NCBI GenBank assembly: GCA_029224185.1
Contig: CM055190.1
Coordinates: 762,171 to 826,170 of the forward strand
Reading direction: 5' to 3'
Length of the DNA: 64,000 nucleotides
Source: Karalla daura
Taxonomy: Eukaryota; Chordata; Actinopteri; Chaetodontiformes; Leiognathidae
Below are positions 52,995 to 64,000 of this stretch, piece after piece (the first letter of the stretch is position 1; each line of letters opens with the position of its first letter). Position numbers and translations under genes: made by a program. The notes under the pieces were generated by a model. That model saw only the letters and a list, made by a program, of their open reading frames with translations, made no database searches and had not been told where the DNA came from.

Positions 52995-53765
52995 GGTTTC
53001 AGCTACCAAGGCCCTCTGCTGTGGAACCAACTCCCAGTCTCAGTCCTGGAGGCAGACACCCTCTCTACCTTCAAGAGGAGGTTAGAAACCCTCCTCTTTG
53101 ACAGAGCCTACACATAGACCTACAATCCTAGATAGGCTGCTCTAGGTTGAGTCTACCAGGGTCCTCGGCACATTGAGCTCTATCTTCTCTGCTCTCTCTG
53201 TGGTGTGGATCGGGTTTACGTTCCCTCTATCTTCTCACCCTCCTCTTGGTCTTTCCCCATCTGTCCTCCACTTCCTCCTCCTCCTCCTGCTCCTACTCCT
53301 CCTGCTCCTACTCCACTTCCTGCTCTCCTTTCCTATTCCATGACTATGCAGGACTAACATATGGACCAGAGACTGTCCGTCCCTGGAGTCTTAGTGCTTC
53401 CTTCCCTCCAGGTTCCATAGATGCTGAGCGTGATCCAGGACTCTGTCCCTCACTACGGCTCTTCCTGCTGCATGCTCTGTTTCTGCTCTGGACTGATTTG
53501 ACCTCTGACCTTTAATCCAAACTGTCAGCCAACTGTCCATGTATCTCTCTATAATGTCCTCTTCTGTCCTCCTGGGGGAGGATCTCTGTCTCTCTCTGAG
53601 GTTTCTCCTTGTTCTCCCTGTCAGGGTTTTTCTTGGGAGTTGTTCCTCAGCCTTTGTGAGGGTCTAAGGACAGGGGGTGTCCACTGTGGACATGTTGTTG
53701 CTCTCTGTGTAAAGTGCCCTGAGGTAACAACTAGCAATTAAAACAAATAAAGTTGAGTTGAGTTG
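52995..53765 (+). mobile_element. LINE 3' end, second copy
   Basis: AGCTACCAAGGCCCTCTGCT through GGCAGACACCCTCTCT is almost identical to 45051-45117 of the first LINE. It continues into the reverse-transcriptase carboxy end (TFKRRLETLLFDRAY) and a long 3' untranslated region with GTAAAGTGCCCTGAGG and tail ATAAAGTTGAGTTGAGTTG. It is 5'-truncated. Same orientation as the first copy. Confidence 0.85.
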
Positions 53766-55391
53766 CTATTCTATATGAAAACCTTCATAGAAATACTTGA
53801 ACTCTAAGAAATGAGTCAGACTGGTTGTGGTTTTCTAGAACAAATGCAGTCTAGTTAAATGTAAGTGCAGCTCAGACCTGCTGGGACATCTCTGCATCCC
53901 AGACGCAGAGAAAGCAATTAACGCCACGACTTCTTTTAATCACTGCAGCGTCGACCTAGATCAGGCTCCGGGTCCGTCCCAGCCCCCGATGTGAGCTGGA
54001 GGGAGCCTCCTGCTGGCAGGGAGGCGCAGACCTCTCTGTAGGTTCTGCTCCCTGAGGTCAAGCTGAGCCCGGCTGGAGCCAGGAGGCTGGGAGCCCTGCT
54101 CACACACTGCTGTAAAAGTCTAAAGCTCCTGAAACATCTCAGCGCTTACTAATGTGTTCCATCATAACAAACCAGAATAATGTTCAAGATCTCTCATCTC
54201 TGCCCCCCCAGCTTCAGATACCATCGGTAACGTGAGGGTGTGACGATCACAGCAGATTTTAAACTATGGATCAGGACAAACTCTGATCACTCTTGATACG
54301 GGGGCCCACCTGGGCCAATTCCTCAACAATGGTCTCAAAGACGTCTGGCTACGTCCCTCCCAGAACCTTCCACCATGATACTGGGAATGTTTTCTTCACT
54401 ATAATAATGTATAAAACTTTTTAATGAAAACTACTGTGACCAGTACCAACCAGTAACCAGTTGAGCTGCTCCTCCAGACGTGTCCATCTAGAAGCTGATC
54501 TCAAAGTGTGATGGAAACACTTTGTTCACATCTCCAGGTCACGTGACCTGGCGTAGGGGTCACATGCTGTCTGATGAGCCTGTGCTATTTGTAGGCTAAT
54601 GTCTCATCTGTCAGCTGTGTTTTGCACAGTTAAGAACAAGTTCTCCTTGGTTCTGTGTACAGTATGTCTAATAGCTGTACACAGTTGATGTCAATAAAGA
54701 TTTACATAAAAGAACCTGGCAGCGTCTGTTTTCAGAACTGTGACAACTAAACAATGAATCATTTATGTGTCAATTAAAGCATTTGGGCTTTGATGACTAA
54801 GCATTAACAATCCTCACTGTTTGTGTCATTTCATGAACACCTAACTGATGACTCTAGAAAGAGTGACTGATTACAGTTATAATTATATTACAGTTATAAT
54901 TATATTACAGTTATAATTATATTACAGTTATAATTAACTGTTGTTAATCTGGGTCGTTGCAGTGGAAGCAAGCTGCTGATCTGTGTCCGAGGACAGAAGG
55001 CTGAGGTGACCTGTCACAGACCTGCTCACGTTTCATTTTTAATCATGATTGGAACAATATTGCTGCAAAAAAAACAAAAACAAACAAACAAACAAACAAA
55101 ACAAAGTTGTCAAGTGATTTTGTACAAGTGCGTTCACACAACAGGTTCAAAATGACCAAATTTATCAAACAGGTTCAAAGAAATGATAAAATCCCTCATG
55201 TCTTGTCAAACTGTGAAAGTCTGTCCCGATTCTCTGTTGCCATGGTTACCAACCAGTTTACCGACCAGTTTACCAACCAGTTTACCAACCAGTGCAGTAA
55301 TTTAAGACTGTGATCAGGCAGTATGACCGGAACGTCTTTATGGGAGTCCTTTAGCACCCTGCAGGGGTCTTAATTAAACATTCAGATGCTC

Positions 55392-55444
<53 letters not shown>

Positions 55445-55500
55445 ACTACTAATAATAATAATAATAATAATAAACATGAGTTGGGTTTACATTTTTAACT
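53766..55500. other. Intergenic between trpm5 and cdkn1c, no gene seen
   Basis: Contains the inverted palindrome repeat copy (54500-54565), a four-copy TTACAGTTATAATTATA array (54867-54930), A-rich runs and (AAT)n at 55389-55472. I looked on the minus strand for TRPM homology exons and on both strands for KCNQ1 exons and saw none. Confidence 0.6.
54500..54565 (-). repeat. Dispersed repeat with perfect palindrome, copy 4
   Basis: CAGGTCACGTGACCTG at 54535-54550. Reading the minus strand, CATGTGACCCCTACG precedes it and GAGATGTGAAC..GTTTCCATC follows, matching copies 1 and 3. Confidence 0.75.
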
Positions 55501-55628
55501 CATTCTACTGATCCATACATGTTGCAACAGAGTTACCTCAACTTTGCCAAAGGTTTCTGATAATGGAACATCCGCAGAGCAACCCCCCCGCCCCCCCCCC
55601 CCCCGCCCGCCCCCCCCCCCTCCACCAG

Positions 55629-55670
55629 CCAATCAGGATCCTCTCCAGTCTCTCCAAACAGCCTTTAAAT
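55629..55670 (+). promoter_or_regulatory. cdkn1c: cdkn1c core promoter elements
   Basis: CCAATCA at 55629-55635 and a TATA-like TTTAAAT at 55664-55670 lie 100 and 60 bases before the start codon, with normal CCAAT-to-TATA spacing. A C-rich run precedes them. Confidence 0.5.
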
Positions 55671-55728
55671 CCGCTGTAGCGGCAGCGGCGCAGCTCATAA
55701 GACCCAGTGTACCCTGCATATCTCCAGG

Positions 55729-56752
55729 ATGGACCCCCCCTCCAGGAAGACCCCCCCACGCTCCGTGTGCCGGGTCCTGTTCGGGCCCGTGGATCATGAG
55801 GAGCTTCGCCGGGACCTGAGGAGGAGGCTGCAGCAGCAGCAGCTCCAGGACCTGCTCCGCTGGAACTTCAACTTCCAGACTGGGACCCCTCTACCGGGCC
55901 GCTACCAGTGGGAGGAGCTGCGGGCCGAGCCGGGCCCGGAGCCCGGGGACAGAGCCGGGACACGCCCGGAGGTCAGGACGGACCAGGGGGACTGTCCCGG
56001 GAAGGACTCAGAGACATGTCCCGGGAAGGACCAGGAGAACCGTCCCGATCTGTCCAACACATCCCGCTGTGCAGAGAAGCTGCGGATGACCAAGAGGAAG
56101 AGCTGGACCGGACCGAGGCGGATCACAGGTGAGCGAGGAGCGGACTCACACTCCGGAAAAAATAGATCCTCAGTTTGACTAACCATGTTGCTGGTTCAAG
56201 TGACTCCAAAGTTACTAGTTTCCTTAATCTTGACTCGATGGCATCTGATTAATTTTATTTGAGTGACTTGAGTATATGCAGCCTACTTTATTTTGTATTT
56301 TTTTTAGAGAATTAGGCCGATTGTTCTAATTAAGTAATCTGGTTAGGATTAACTATTAACTAGGCCCACTTGAAAACAGCTGAGTGGAACCACATTTTTA
56401 AGTCTGCACAGTGGTCCTGAAGTGCGGTGAACGGGTGATGGTGAACGGGTGATGTGAACGGGTGATGGTGAACGGGTGATGGTGAATGGGTGATGGTGAA
56501 CGGGTGATGGTGAACGGGTGATGTGAACGGGTGATGGTGAACGGGTGATGGTGAACGGGTGATGGTGAACGGCTGCAGTGACGGCTCCATGTCTCCTCAG
56601 ATTTCTTCGTGAAGAGGCGCCGGAGGTCGGAGCCCCAGCGGCGGCAGCAGCGCCGCGGCCCGCAGGCCTCAGGCCGCGGAGCCGCGTCTGTCTGCGGCCT
56701 CGGCGTCTTCTCGGGCCCGGGCCACAGCGTCGCTGTGTCCGCCCTGCTCTGA
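55729..56752 (+). CDS. cdkn1c: Cyclin-dependent kinase inhibitor, p57-type, two exons
   Basis: Cip/Kip proteins bind cyclin-CDK complexes and arrest the cell cycle in the nucleus. Exons 55729-56128 and 56601-56752 join in phase to give 183 residues. Residues 14-66 are the CDK inhibitory domain: cyclin-binding RVLFG, GPVDHEELRRDL, a Gln4 run, RWNFNFQTGTPLPGRYQWEE. The middle is Pro/Gly/Asp-rich with two CPGKD repeats. The intron falls at ITD|FFVKRR, as in other Cip/Kip genes, followed by a basic nuclear signal (KRRRRSEPQRRQQRR). ITDFF is like the p57 sequence, and a PCNA-box glutamine is absent. Neighbourhood with trpm5 supports cdkn1c, since human TRPM5 and CDKN1C are close on 11p15. It could instead be another teleost Cip/Kip paralogue. 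Confidence 0.85.
56423..56573. repeat. 15 bp minisatellite in the cdkn1c intron
   Basis: About ten copies of GGTGAACGGGTGATG with two 13 bp variants, ending 28 bases before exon 2. Confidence 0.95.
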
Positions 56753-57320
56753 GGATCCATCCCAGACAGGCTGGAGAACATCTGGAACTGAAACAGCTGT
56801 TCAGCGGTCCAGGGGTGGCACGGCCCTAACGAGGGGCGTTCAGGTACCAGCGGAAATGTGAGAATCTGATGACTACAACAGTTCTGAAACTTCAGGGATG
56901 AAGACAAATGTGTTGTTTGCTGACATGTCCCTGCTCCTGCTGTCTGTGAACTGTCTTTTCTCTGATCTTATGTAATTTATCTTAATTTACTTTGTTTTAT
57001 TTCATGTGATTGTTATGCTGTTTTATTCTATTCTATTTCATCTGATTCTGTTGTTTTTTTATGTTATTTATTTCCCGTATGTACTACAACTTACTGGTCA
57101 CTAGGGTGAATTTTCATTATTCATTTTATTTATGTATTTATTTTTGGATTATTTAATTATTTTGCATTATTTTGATCCAAGCATTTAACCACCAGTATTA
57201 CCTGTGACCAAATCAGTGTCACTTTTGTGAAAGTTTAATGTGTTTTTTTGTTTTGTTTTGTTGTTTTATTTTGGGGGGGGGGGTTGTAAATAGAGATTTG
57301 TAAATGTGTATTAAACAGTT
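56753..57320 (+). other. cdkn1c: Probable cdkn1c 3' untranslated region
   Basis: Contains a GTTCAGGTACCA motif copy (56836-56875), then T-rich sequence with ATTTA motifs and ATTAAA at about 57310. The end is not certain. Confidence 0.4.
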
Positions 57321-59906
57321 TTTTATATGCGAGATGAACGGCTCCTTCCTGTGTCCTGCTGAAACAAATCGATTGATCATTTATTGAGTTTGTGAGGAAG
57401 CCCATTTCTCTCATCACACACTACGTCCAAATGATGAGGTTCTAAGTGTCTCCAGTGTCGGGAGGCTTCATTTAATATTGTGTGATTCTTCCAATAAGAC
57501 TAGAACCTGACGATTGTAAATGCACACACTTCAATGATGGTATCTATTTTGTCATAGATATACCATACCATAATACTATACTGTGTATGGAAGTTAGGCT
57601 TTTAGTTTCATGGTTTTGATTTAGTGGCAGAAATGCTCTTCCATAAGTAGTTGCTGTGGAAGCAACACTGGAGTTTGTGAAGTCAATATTTATAAGACAG
57701 TTTTTCAGACTGCTCCGGGCAGAGACAACAACGCTGATCTGCAACAAGCAACTTAACTACTGTGTATGTTCTGTTTGTCCTTGAGAGCTAACTGAGCTCC
57801 TCGGAGGGTTGGACCCTTAATTAAACTCTGCCACTCAGCTCATCCTGTACCCTGCAACCCCACCAGTGTGAACCGATGTCAGGTATTAAACGTCGTCCTC
57901 TCTCTCCTCGTCTGAACGCTGCTCTGATCACTTCTCGCCACCAAATCCGACCCCAGAGTCCCACGATTAAAGCGCCGTGAACAGTCTCCACTAATTAAAC
58001 GTCTAATCTGAACGCAGCATTACGAGGACGTGTGTCTTTGCTGACTGTGTGGATACGTCATAATAAGAAACAATCAGTAACGATACGTGTCTCCATGAAG
58101 TCGCTTTAAAGTTTCAGTGTCATTCTGGACGGACTGCTTCTGTCATTACTCTGGGGTTTGTTTCATGATTATCATCACACGCCGTGAGCTGTCCCATGGG
58201 GGCGGAGCCTGCAGGACGCGAGCACAACATCTGGACGCAGAAGGTGTCGTCCCTTTCACCTGCTGATCAGCCTCCACGCCTCCTCCTGCTGCGCCTCCTT
58301 TCAGGGTCAGCGCTGCTATTATCAGAGTCGTGCTCCAGACAGGATCAGGCTGAACGCTGACACCCTGACCTGCCTCCACTTCAGGGACCTGCCACACCAG
58401 TTCTGCCTTTGACACTGATTCACCACTAATACATAATCAGAGAGTCCCGTGGGGCCGAAGGCTCCATCCCTCCTACTTCATTTAATTATCATACAGACAT
58501 GAGCTGTCACTCAGTTATTGGTACTTCTTATCACTTTGTTTTACTTTGTTTCACATTACTTATTAATTACCAGGGATGAGTCTGAGTCTTTTGGATTGGA
58601 GGAAACTGTTCACGTAAATATGTACAAGACACAAATTCATTTATCACAGCACTGGTTCAACATTTGAGCGAAACCAGACGCTCTGTTCTACGTAATTATG
58701 GAGCCAAAAAAAGTTTCTCCATAATAGGCACCAATGGACTCCAAATGGTCTGAAACGAGCTCCTAAATAGGTCCTGAAGTGAAGATTTTGCAAAAATCAC
58801 AAATTTTCACTTTTAGGCGAACCAATACGTCGTGGCTGTAGGCCTGACCAGGATGAGGCAAGAAGCCGTTCCCCTGGTACTCCAATTGCAAAAAACACTT
58901 GGTCAAATTTTCACTTTTAGGCGAAACAATAATTATGGAGCCAAAAAAATGACTTTCATCCTTTGAAAATTCACTCAGTTGGCCCCGACTTGTGATGGGA
59001 CTAGAATATTTGTATTTGTGGGGATTTTTTACACACATTCAAAAAATGTCTACACATCTAAATCTGCCTGAATCAACTAAATCCACTGAGATTTTTCACT
59101 TTGAAGTTCTGAGAGTTCACTGCAGACTTTACCACAAATACCTGATTTCAGTGAGGGGTGTTTTGCTTTTTAACCCCCTGCCTTCTCCTCCTCCTCCCCC
59201 TCCTCCTCCTCCTGAGCAGCACAAAAGCCCCCCCCCCCCCCCCCCCCCCCCCCACCCTACCCTTTCAATGCGGGTGGAGCCCATTGTTGTGACACTGGAG
59301 GCAGATGGTCACTTGGGCCTGTTCTCCACATGGACTCTTGTGTGTTGGAATGCCTGGACATCCTGGGTCGGGGGGGTGGGGGTCCTCGGGGGGGGGTAAA
59401 GGTCACCATCTGCTGCCCACAGGTCACCATGTAAAACGCAGCAGCTTCTGAGGAGCTTTTGGCCACTTGTGTAAGTCAGAGGCACCAGGACAGCTCCACC
59501 CCTCCTCAGAACAGGAGCCGGGCCAACGGGGGGGGGGGGGGGGGGGGGGGGTCGCAGGGATTCAGGAATCTACTCCCCTCAGCTGTGAAGACTCCCTCTG
59601 AACCATCTGTTTTTGTCCTTGATTCTTTTGTTTATTCATCTCCTTTAATCCTTTCCTGTCCAACAGCTTAGTCACAGCGTGCCAGGCGGATTTTATTCTC
59701 AGATTGTATATTCCTCACCTGTGGAAGCAGCAACAACCACAAACAGTGACAACTAAAGCAATAACAGTGTCAACAGTGTCAACAATGTCAACAATAACAG
59801 CAACAACAACAACAACAACAACTTCAAGAAGCAGCTACGTGATGTCAGGCCTGTGGTTTGGCAACACGGGCTTTGAGCAAAAATGAGGCTGGGCGTGAGA
59901 GATCTG

Positions 59907-59944
<38 letters not shown>

Positions 59945-62900
59945 ACATGAGCATGGTGGAACTTTTGATTATAACCATAGTGCTGTTTTCTCCTGCCAAA
60001 TAAACAACCTGGGGGGAAAACAAACAAAAAAGACACGTTTTGCCAACTGTTTGAGCCCCACAGAGACACGTCATCTTTGGTCAGGAATCATTCTAAACAT
60101 GAGCAAAAAACAGCAGAGACAGCCTCTGATTTCAACGTCCACGCCTTTACTTTGAGATGAGGTGGAGTGAGATACAATGAGTCACATCAACCTGAAGAAA
60201 TGTCAGACAAATAATGACTCAGGCAGGCAAACAGGAGGAGGCCGCTCTGCTGGATTACAAACACAATAAAGCTCGATTAGCTGAGGCCGCAGAGCTCAAA
60301 TGTCAGGGAGCATGCTCACTGCATACAGTCAGCGACGTTTATCCTTCAAGCACTCTTCAAGACAGTGTGGATCGTCCAGAGAAACAACAGGTTTCTGCAG
60401 GTGCCCCACCTGCAGAGCGCCACCTGCAGGGCACCACCTGCAGGCCGGCACCAGAGCCACACCTTCACGGTCGGTTTCCAGAACAATTCAGTCAAATTCA
60501 ACCTACACTGACACACATTTGTTGTGTAGATGGAGCTTTAAACATACATGGAAGTGTGTTAGATGATGGATGGATGGATACTGGGACAACATTTATTAAA
60601 CGCACAAATCACCTGAATAAACATGAACTTTAATCAATTCTGTTTCCGCTGATTCTTCCTCCTCAAGAATCAAATTTTCAACTAATTCACGGCAGAGTGT
60701 TTTGTGACATAATTCATGAAAAACTACAAAAAAAATCCAAACTGGATGAAAGGTACTGTAATCCATATCATCCATTTTCTAATTGTGCACAAATAATAAT
60801 AATAATAATAATAATAACAACAATAATAATACGCGTGTAGTAGCAGTAGTAACAGTAGTAGTCATTCTTCGCAGTTCTTCACAGCCCAACCTGGGAGCAC
60901 TGTATCACTCTCAACATCTAAAGTTAGCCATACATTAGCTTAGTTTATGCCAGCTATGCTATTGCTATGCTATGCTAGCTGTTGTAGTTTAGTAGGGGCC
61001 TACTAGGATTGCATTTTCTGTCTTTTTTTCACTAAATGGATTTTGCCACATACAGTGAACACAAGACGTGACCTCCTCAGTTTTCACTGCTGTGCTAGCC
61101 AGAGCTGGAGCTAGCTAGAGCTAGAGCTAGCTAGAGCTAGAGCTAACATCAGCTTAGAACAGGTTGCATCTCATCATTCTCATTTTGTATTGTCGAATCA
61201 TCAACATCATTGAGAAACATGAAAGAGATGAAAACAGTTCTCCACTCGTTGTTCTCTCAGCTCGTCGGTTTATTTCAGGTAATGAGCAGAGTGTTTCTTC
61301 TGTGTGTGAGACGTGACGTGCGTGTATATTTGTTCTTGTATCGCTAGCTCTTTGAGAAGAGTCCACCTCCTCTGCTGTGGGTGCCAGTTCTCTCTGCTGG
61401 ACACACTCTGCTGTCTCATTATTGCTTCTGACTGCAAATTCCATGTAGAACTGGCATGATCTGCCTTCACTCAGAATCTGTCTTATTTTTTTATTTTCAT
61501 ATCTTGCATATTTCATGAGCTACATTTACATGCTATAGTGGCTGGACTCACTAGGAATCACTGTGAGTCATGTTTTATCTCTTCTTCATTCTGTATCACT
61601 TGCATCTTGTGTTCTGATTCATGTCCGGTGGATACAGCTTTCGTCACTATTTTGACAGTTATTATTTTCATTTTGTTTGTGTTGTGGCTCTCACAATGCT
61701 CGCCCTGCAAACCTACCTCAGCCTCATTAGCTCTGACCTCCTCCCACTGCAAATGATTTGACGGCAAGTTAGTTTTGCAAGACAGTTTTATTTGTTCAAT
61801 CAGTTTCATGTTCTTTCAAATTCCTATTTTCGTTTGACATTAAGAAGTTTAGTTTATAAGAAAATTCATTTGATTTGAGTGTAGCTGGAAGTCAGACGCC
61901 ATTAAAACTTCAAACAACATAAAGCATCCAGTCAGTTTTAATAAACAAAAGCAGCTGACTTGACATCACAAAATATTCAACTTAAAGAGTAACTAAGGTT
62001 TTGGCTGAAGTGCATCTAGGCTGGAAATTGAAAAGATATGTGTTATGGCCGGAGATCCACACACAGAGAGCTGCCACACAGGACAGAGGACCGCTAACAC
62101 AAGCTAACAGCGCTATCTGTGCAGCATCATGTTCAGTGAATGTACGATGCATGGAGGACTTCTGTTCAGCATGTAGTCATTTTAGTTCATGTGCCACTCA
62201 AAGGAGTGCTGCGTCTCTCTAAAAGGGCCGTGTACCACGGTCCCTGAACGCACCATTCCTCAGTTAAGAGCAGAGAACCATGCAGTTGGAGCTTCTGCTA
62301 AACACTGAATGATTCGGTGAACAAAATATGGTCAGAACAGATGGGAACAACTATTTTCATCACTATCAGAGTTGACAGGTGCTCCTATAAAAACTAGTGG
62401 TTCAAGACCTCCAGAATGTCATCGGCCTCCAGCTCAGCCAATAGAAAAACCAAATTCTAATAACCAGGTTTAAACCAACTTTTCTACACCTTGACTACAA
62501 TGTCAGAGAAAATCAACAACACTACTTCAAACCCAAACACATTTGTTTTCTCCAGAAAAAAAGTGTTGTCCTCTGTTTCCATGGAAACGTGGAAAACACC
62601 ATGTTCTGAGAACAGGCCTGAGAGCACAGGTTCACAGTCATCTGCCACATTCACACTTCTAATGATTTGGTTACCAAGATTAAAAAAACAACTTGTTTGA
62701 TCATCGATCCTGTTTGAAGAATTAATTTCTTATCATTGAATGTTCAATTTTAAACTATAATAAAACAAAAATTAAGCTTGAATCAAGCACTCATCTTATT
62801 CCAGAAATCTTGTCCAGTGAAATGTTTGCACTTTATGGGCAGATAATTGCATTTGTTTTCCCTTTAGTATTTTTTTGCCTTATTTTTGCACCTTATTTAC

Positions 62901-64000
62901 TCAGGTTTATACTTATTCTTAATTGCTTGCACACCACGGCGCCCTCTACTGGCCGTATGTGCACACTACTGTCTAATGAAGGGTGATGTTTGAAACATCA
63001 TCATCTGCGTATGAAAGCATTTGGGAACAGTGACTGGGAAGGAAACAGCACCTTCATGGAAACGGTGCTGGAGGTCAATGGTTGTTGTGTGGGGAGCAGA
63101 GCGCTAGATTAGAGCAGGACTCTGCTGAGAAGTTATGGTGCTGATGGCTCCATTTGTACTCCAAAGTTCCAATTTTCCATTCCAGTTTGGAAGTTTCTGC
63201 TGGAATGCCTCCCAAGAGGTTTCTCCCCAGCCCTGAGGAGACAATCAAAGATGGCCACCCCAAGTGTAAACAGTAGAAGCTTCTGTCGTTTCCTGTCTCT
63301 TGGCATTTCTGCCTAGTTTTTGTTGCACTAAATCAGTCGTTCCACTCAACATCTATATGTGGAAATGCTGCCATCGCATCATTTACATTTTCATGTGGTA
63401 TGTGAACTACAACACAGGCTGTGCGAACAATGGCTAACAATAGCCTGGAAGATCTGTGCCCATTAACTGATCACAATTAACTGATGAGTACTTGATCCTT
63501 GAGGTAAATGAAGCACACCATTAATCTGAAGTAAATTTGTGCGATTTTGTTGTTTTTCTCTTCCAGTGACATAATCTCTGATTAGTAAATATCCCCAGTG
63601 AGACAGATGATCCCGTATATTCCATATAGTACCGTTAGATAGGCTACATAAACAGCGTCTATTTTCACCTGATGACACATAAAGTTTGGTGGGTGATTCC
63701 ATGTGCTGCCGGGGGCTCAGCTCCATGTCAGCTGGTGTCAGGTGAGTCAGGCACGTGTTTTTAGTTATTGGAAACACAGTTTCAATATAATACAAGGGCG
63801 CAGGCAGCAGAGTGGATAGACCGGGCTGGTCCTCTTGGCATCTCTGCTCCTGACTGGTCAAGGCTCCCGGCTGTAGAGAGAGGGAGAAGATGACAGCTGT
63901 TCGTAGCTGGGCAGGTTGTCCTGCATGGCACTGACGAGTAAGGAGTGTCCTGGCTGTGGCCTGACTGCTCCTCCTTCTCCTCCTCCTATGCCTCCTCCTC
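57321..64000. other. Intergenic, low-complexity and dispersed repeats, no supported gene
   Basis: Features: paired copies of CACTTTTAGGCGAA (near 58808 and 58912) and AATTATGGAGCCAAAAAAA (58693, 58930). A poly-C run (59228-59252), a poly-G run (59529-59551), (CAA)n (59797-59821), (GT)n (59908-59941), (AAT)n (60795-60820), a GAGCTAGCTA tandem (61100-61145), and dispersed repeat copy B (63150-63460). I recognise no exon with confidence. Confidence 0.5.
63150..63460. repeat. Dispersed repeat copy B (partner at 11.7 kb)
   Basis: See the 11700-12060 entry for shared blocks; AAAGATGGCCACCCCAAGTG is at about 63248. Confidence 0.6.

Noticed and set aside
52734..53117. 127-residue plus-strand frame
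   Set aside because: Its carboxy part is the end of a LINE reverse transcriptase, already listed as a mobile element; not a host gene.
63842..63935. Minus-strand reading MQDNLPSYEQLSSSPSLYSR, ending in a stop, resembling the cytosolic tail of a membrane protein
   Set aside because: The acceptor is weak, the upstream frame has stops, and the window ends before any partner exon. No family could be assigned.

Overview
This window is vertebrate, almost certainly teleost fish, nuclear DNA. It carries spliced protein genes with GT-AG introns, four of which I can reconstruct exon by exon as orthologues of known vertebrate genes. It also holds fish-type LINE remnants (tails AGTTG and GATTCT, and a GCTAAATGACTGAATG-type SINE/LINE tail) and an extreme density of (CA/GT)n arrays and minisatellites. 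Species cannot be told. A run of 100 N at 52521-52620 is an assembly gap.

Layout. 1-14.7 kb: intergenic, dominated by tandem repeats, including a 2.9 kb minisatellite at 6.25-9.2 kb. It contains one clear RNA gene, mir-129 (mir-129-2 type), on the minus strand at 3.9 kb. 14766-31431, minus: complete ttc17, 25 coding exons, 1202 residues, a secretory-pathway TPR protein linked to actin organisation and ciliogenesis. 31.4-33.2 kb: head-to-head promoter interval. 33165-39466, plus: complete traf6, 7 coding exons, 585 residues, the RING E3 ligase of TLR/IL-1R signalling. 40852-52069, minus: trpm5, 14 exons coding the channel half (658 residues). The amino-terminal half is not present and presumably lies in the gap. 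55729-56752, plus: a two-exon CDK inhibitor, best assigned cdkn1c (p57). 56.8-64 kb: no gene that I can support, only low-complexity tracts and dispersed repeats.

The genes are not one pathway. Their human orthologues (MIR129-2, TTC17, TRAF6, TRPM5, CDKN1C) all lie on chromosome arm 11p, so the window looks like a compacted remnant of an old linkage group. traf6 and ttc17 probably share a promoter region; traf6 and trpm5 converge tail to tail.

The most unusual material is how simple repeats meet splicing in ttc17. About 30 copies of a 14 bp repeat match the real exon 24 splice donor and sit directly behind it. At nine acceptors a long UG tract takes the place of the usual polypyrimidine tract. 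One intron uses a GC donor. Other points are two strong hairpins, a mobile repeat carrying a perfect 16 bp palindrome with an AGGTCA inverted pair and E-box, a LINE with a swapped 3' end, and an Ala/Gly-rich insertion in traf6.
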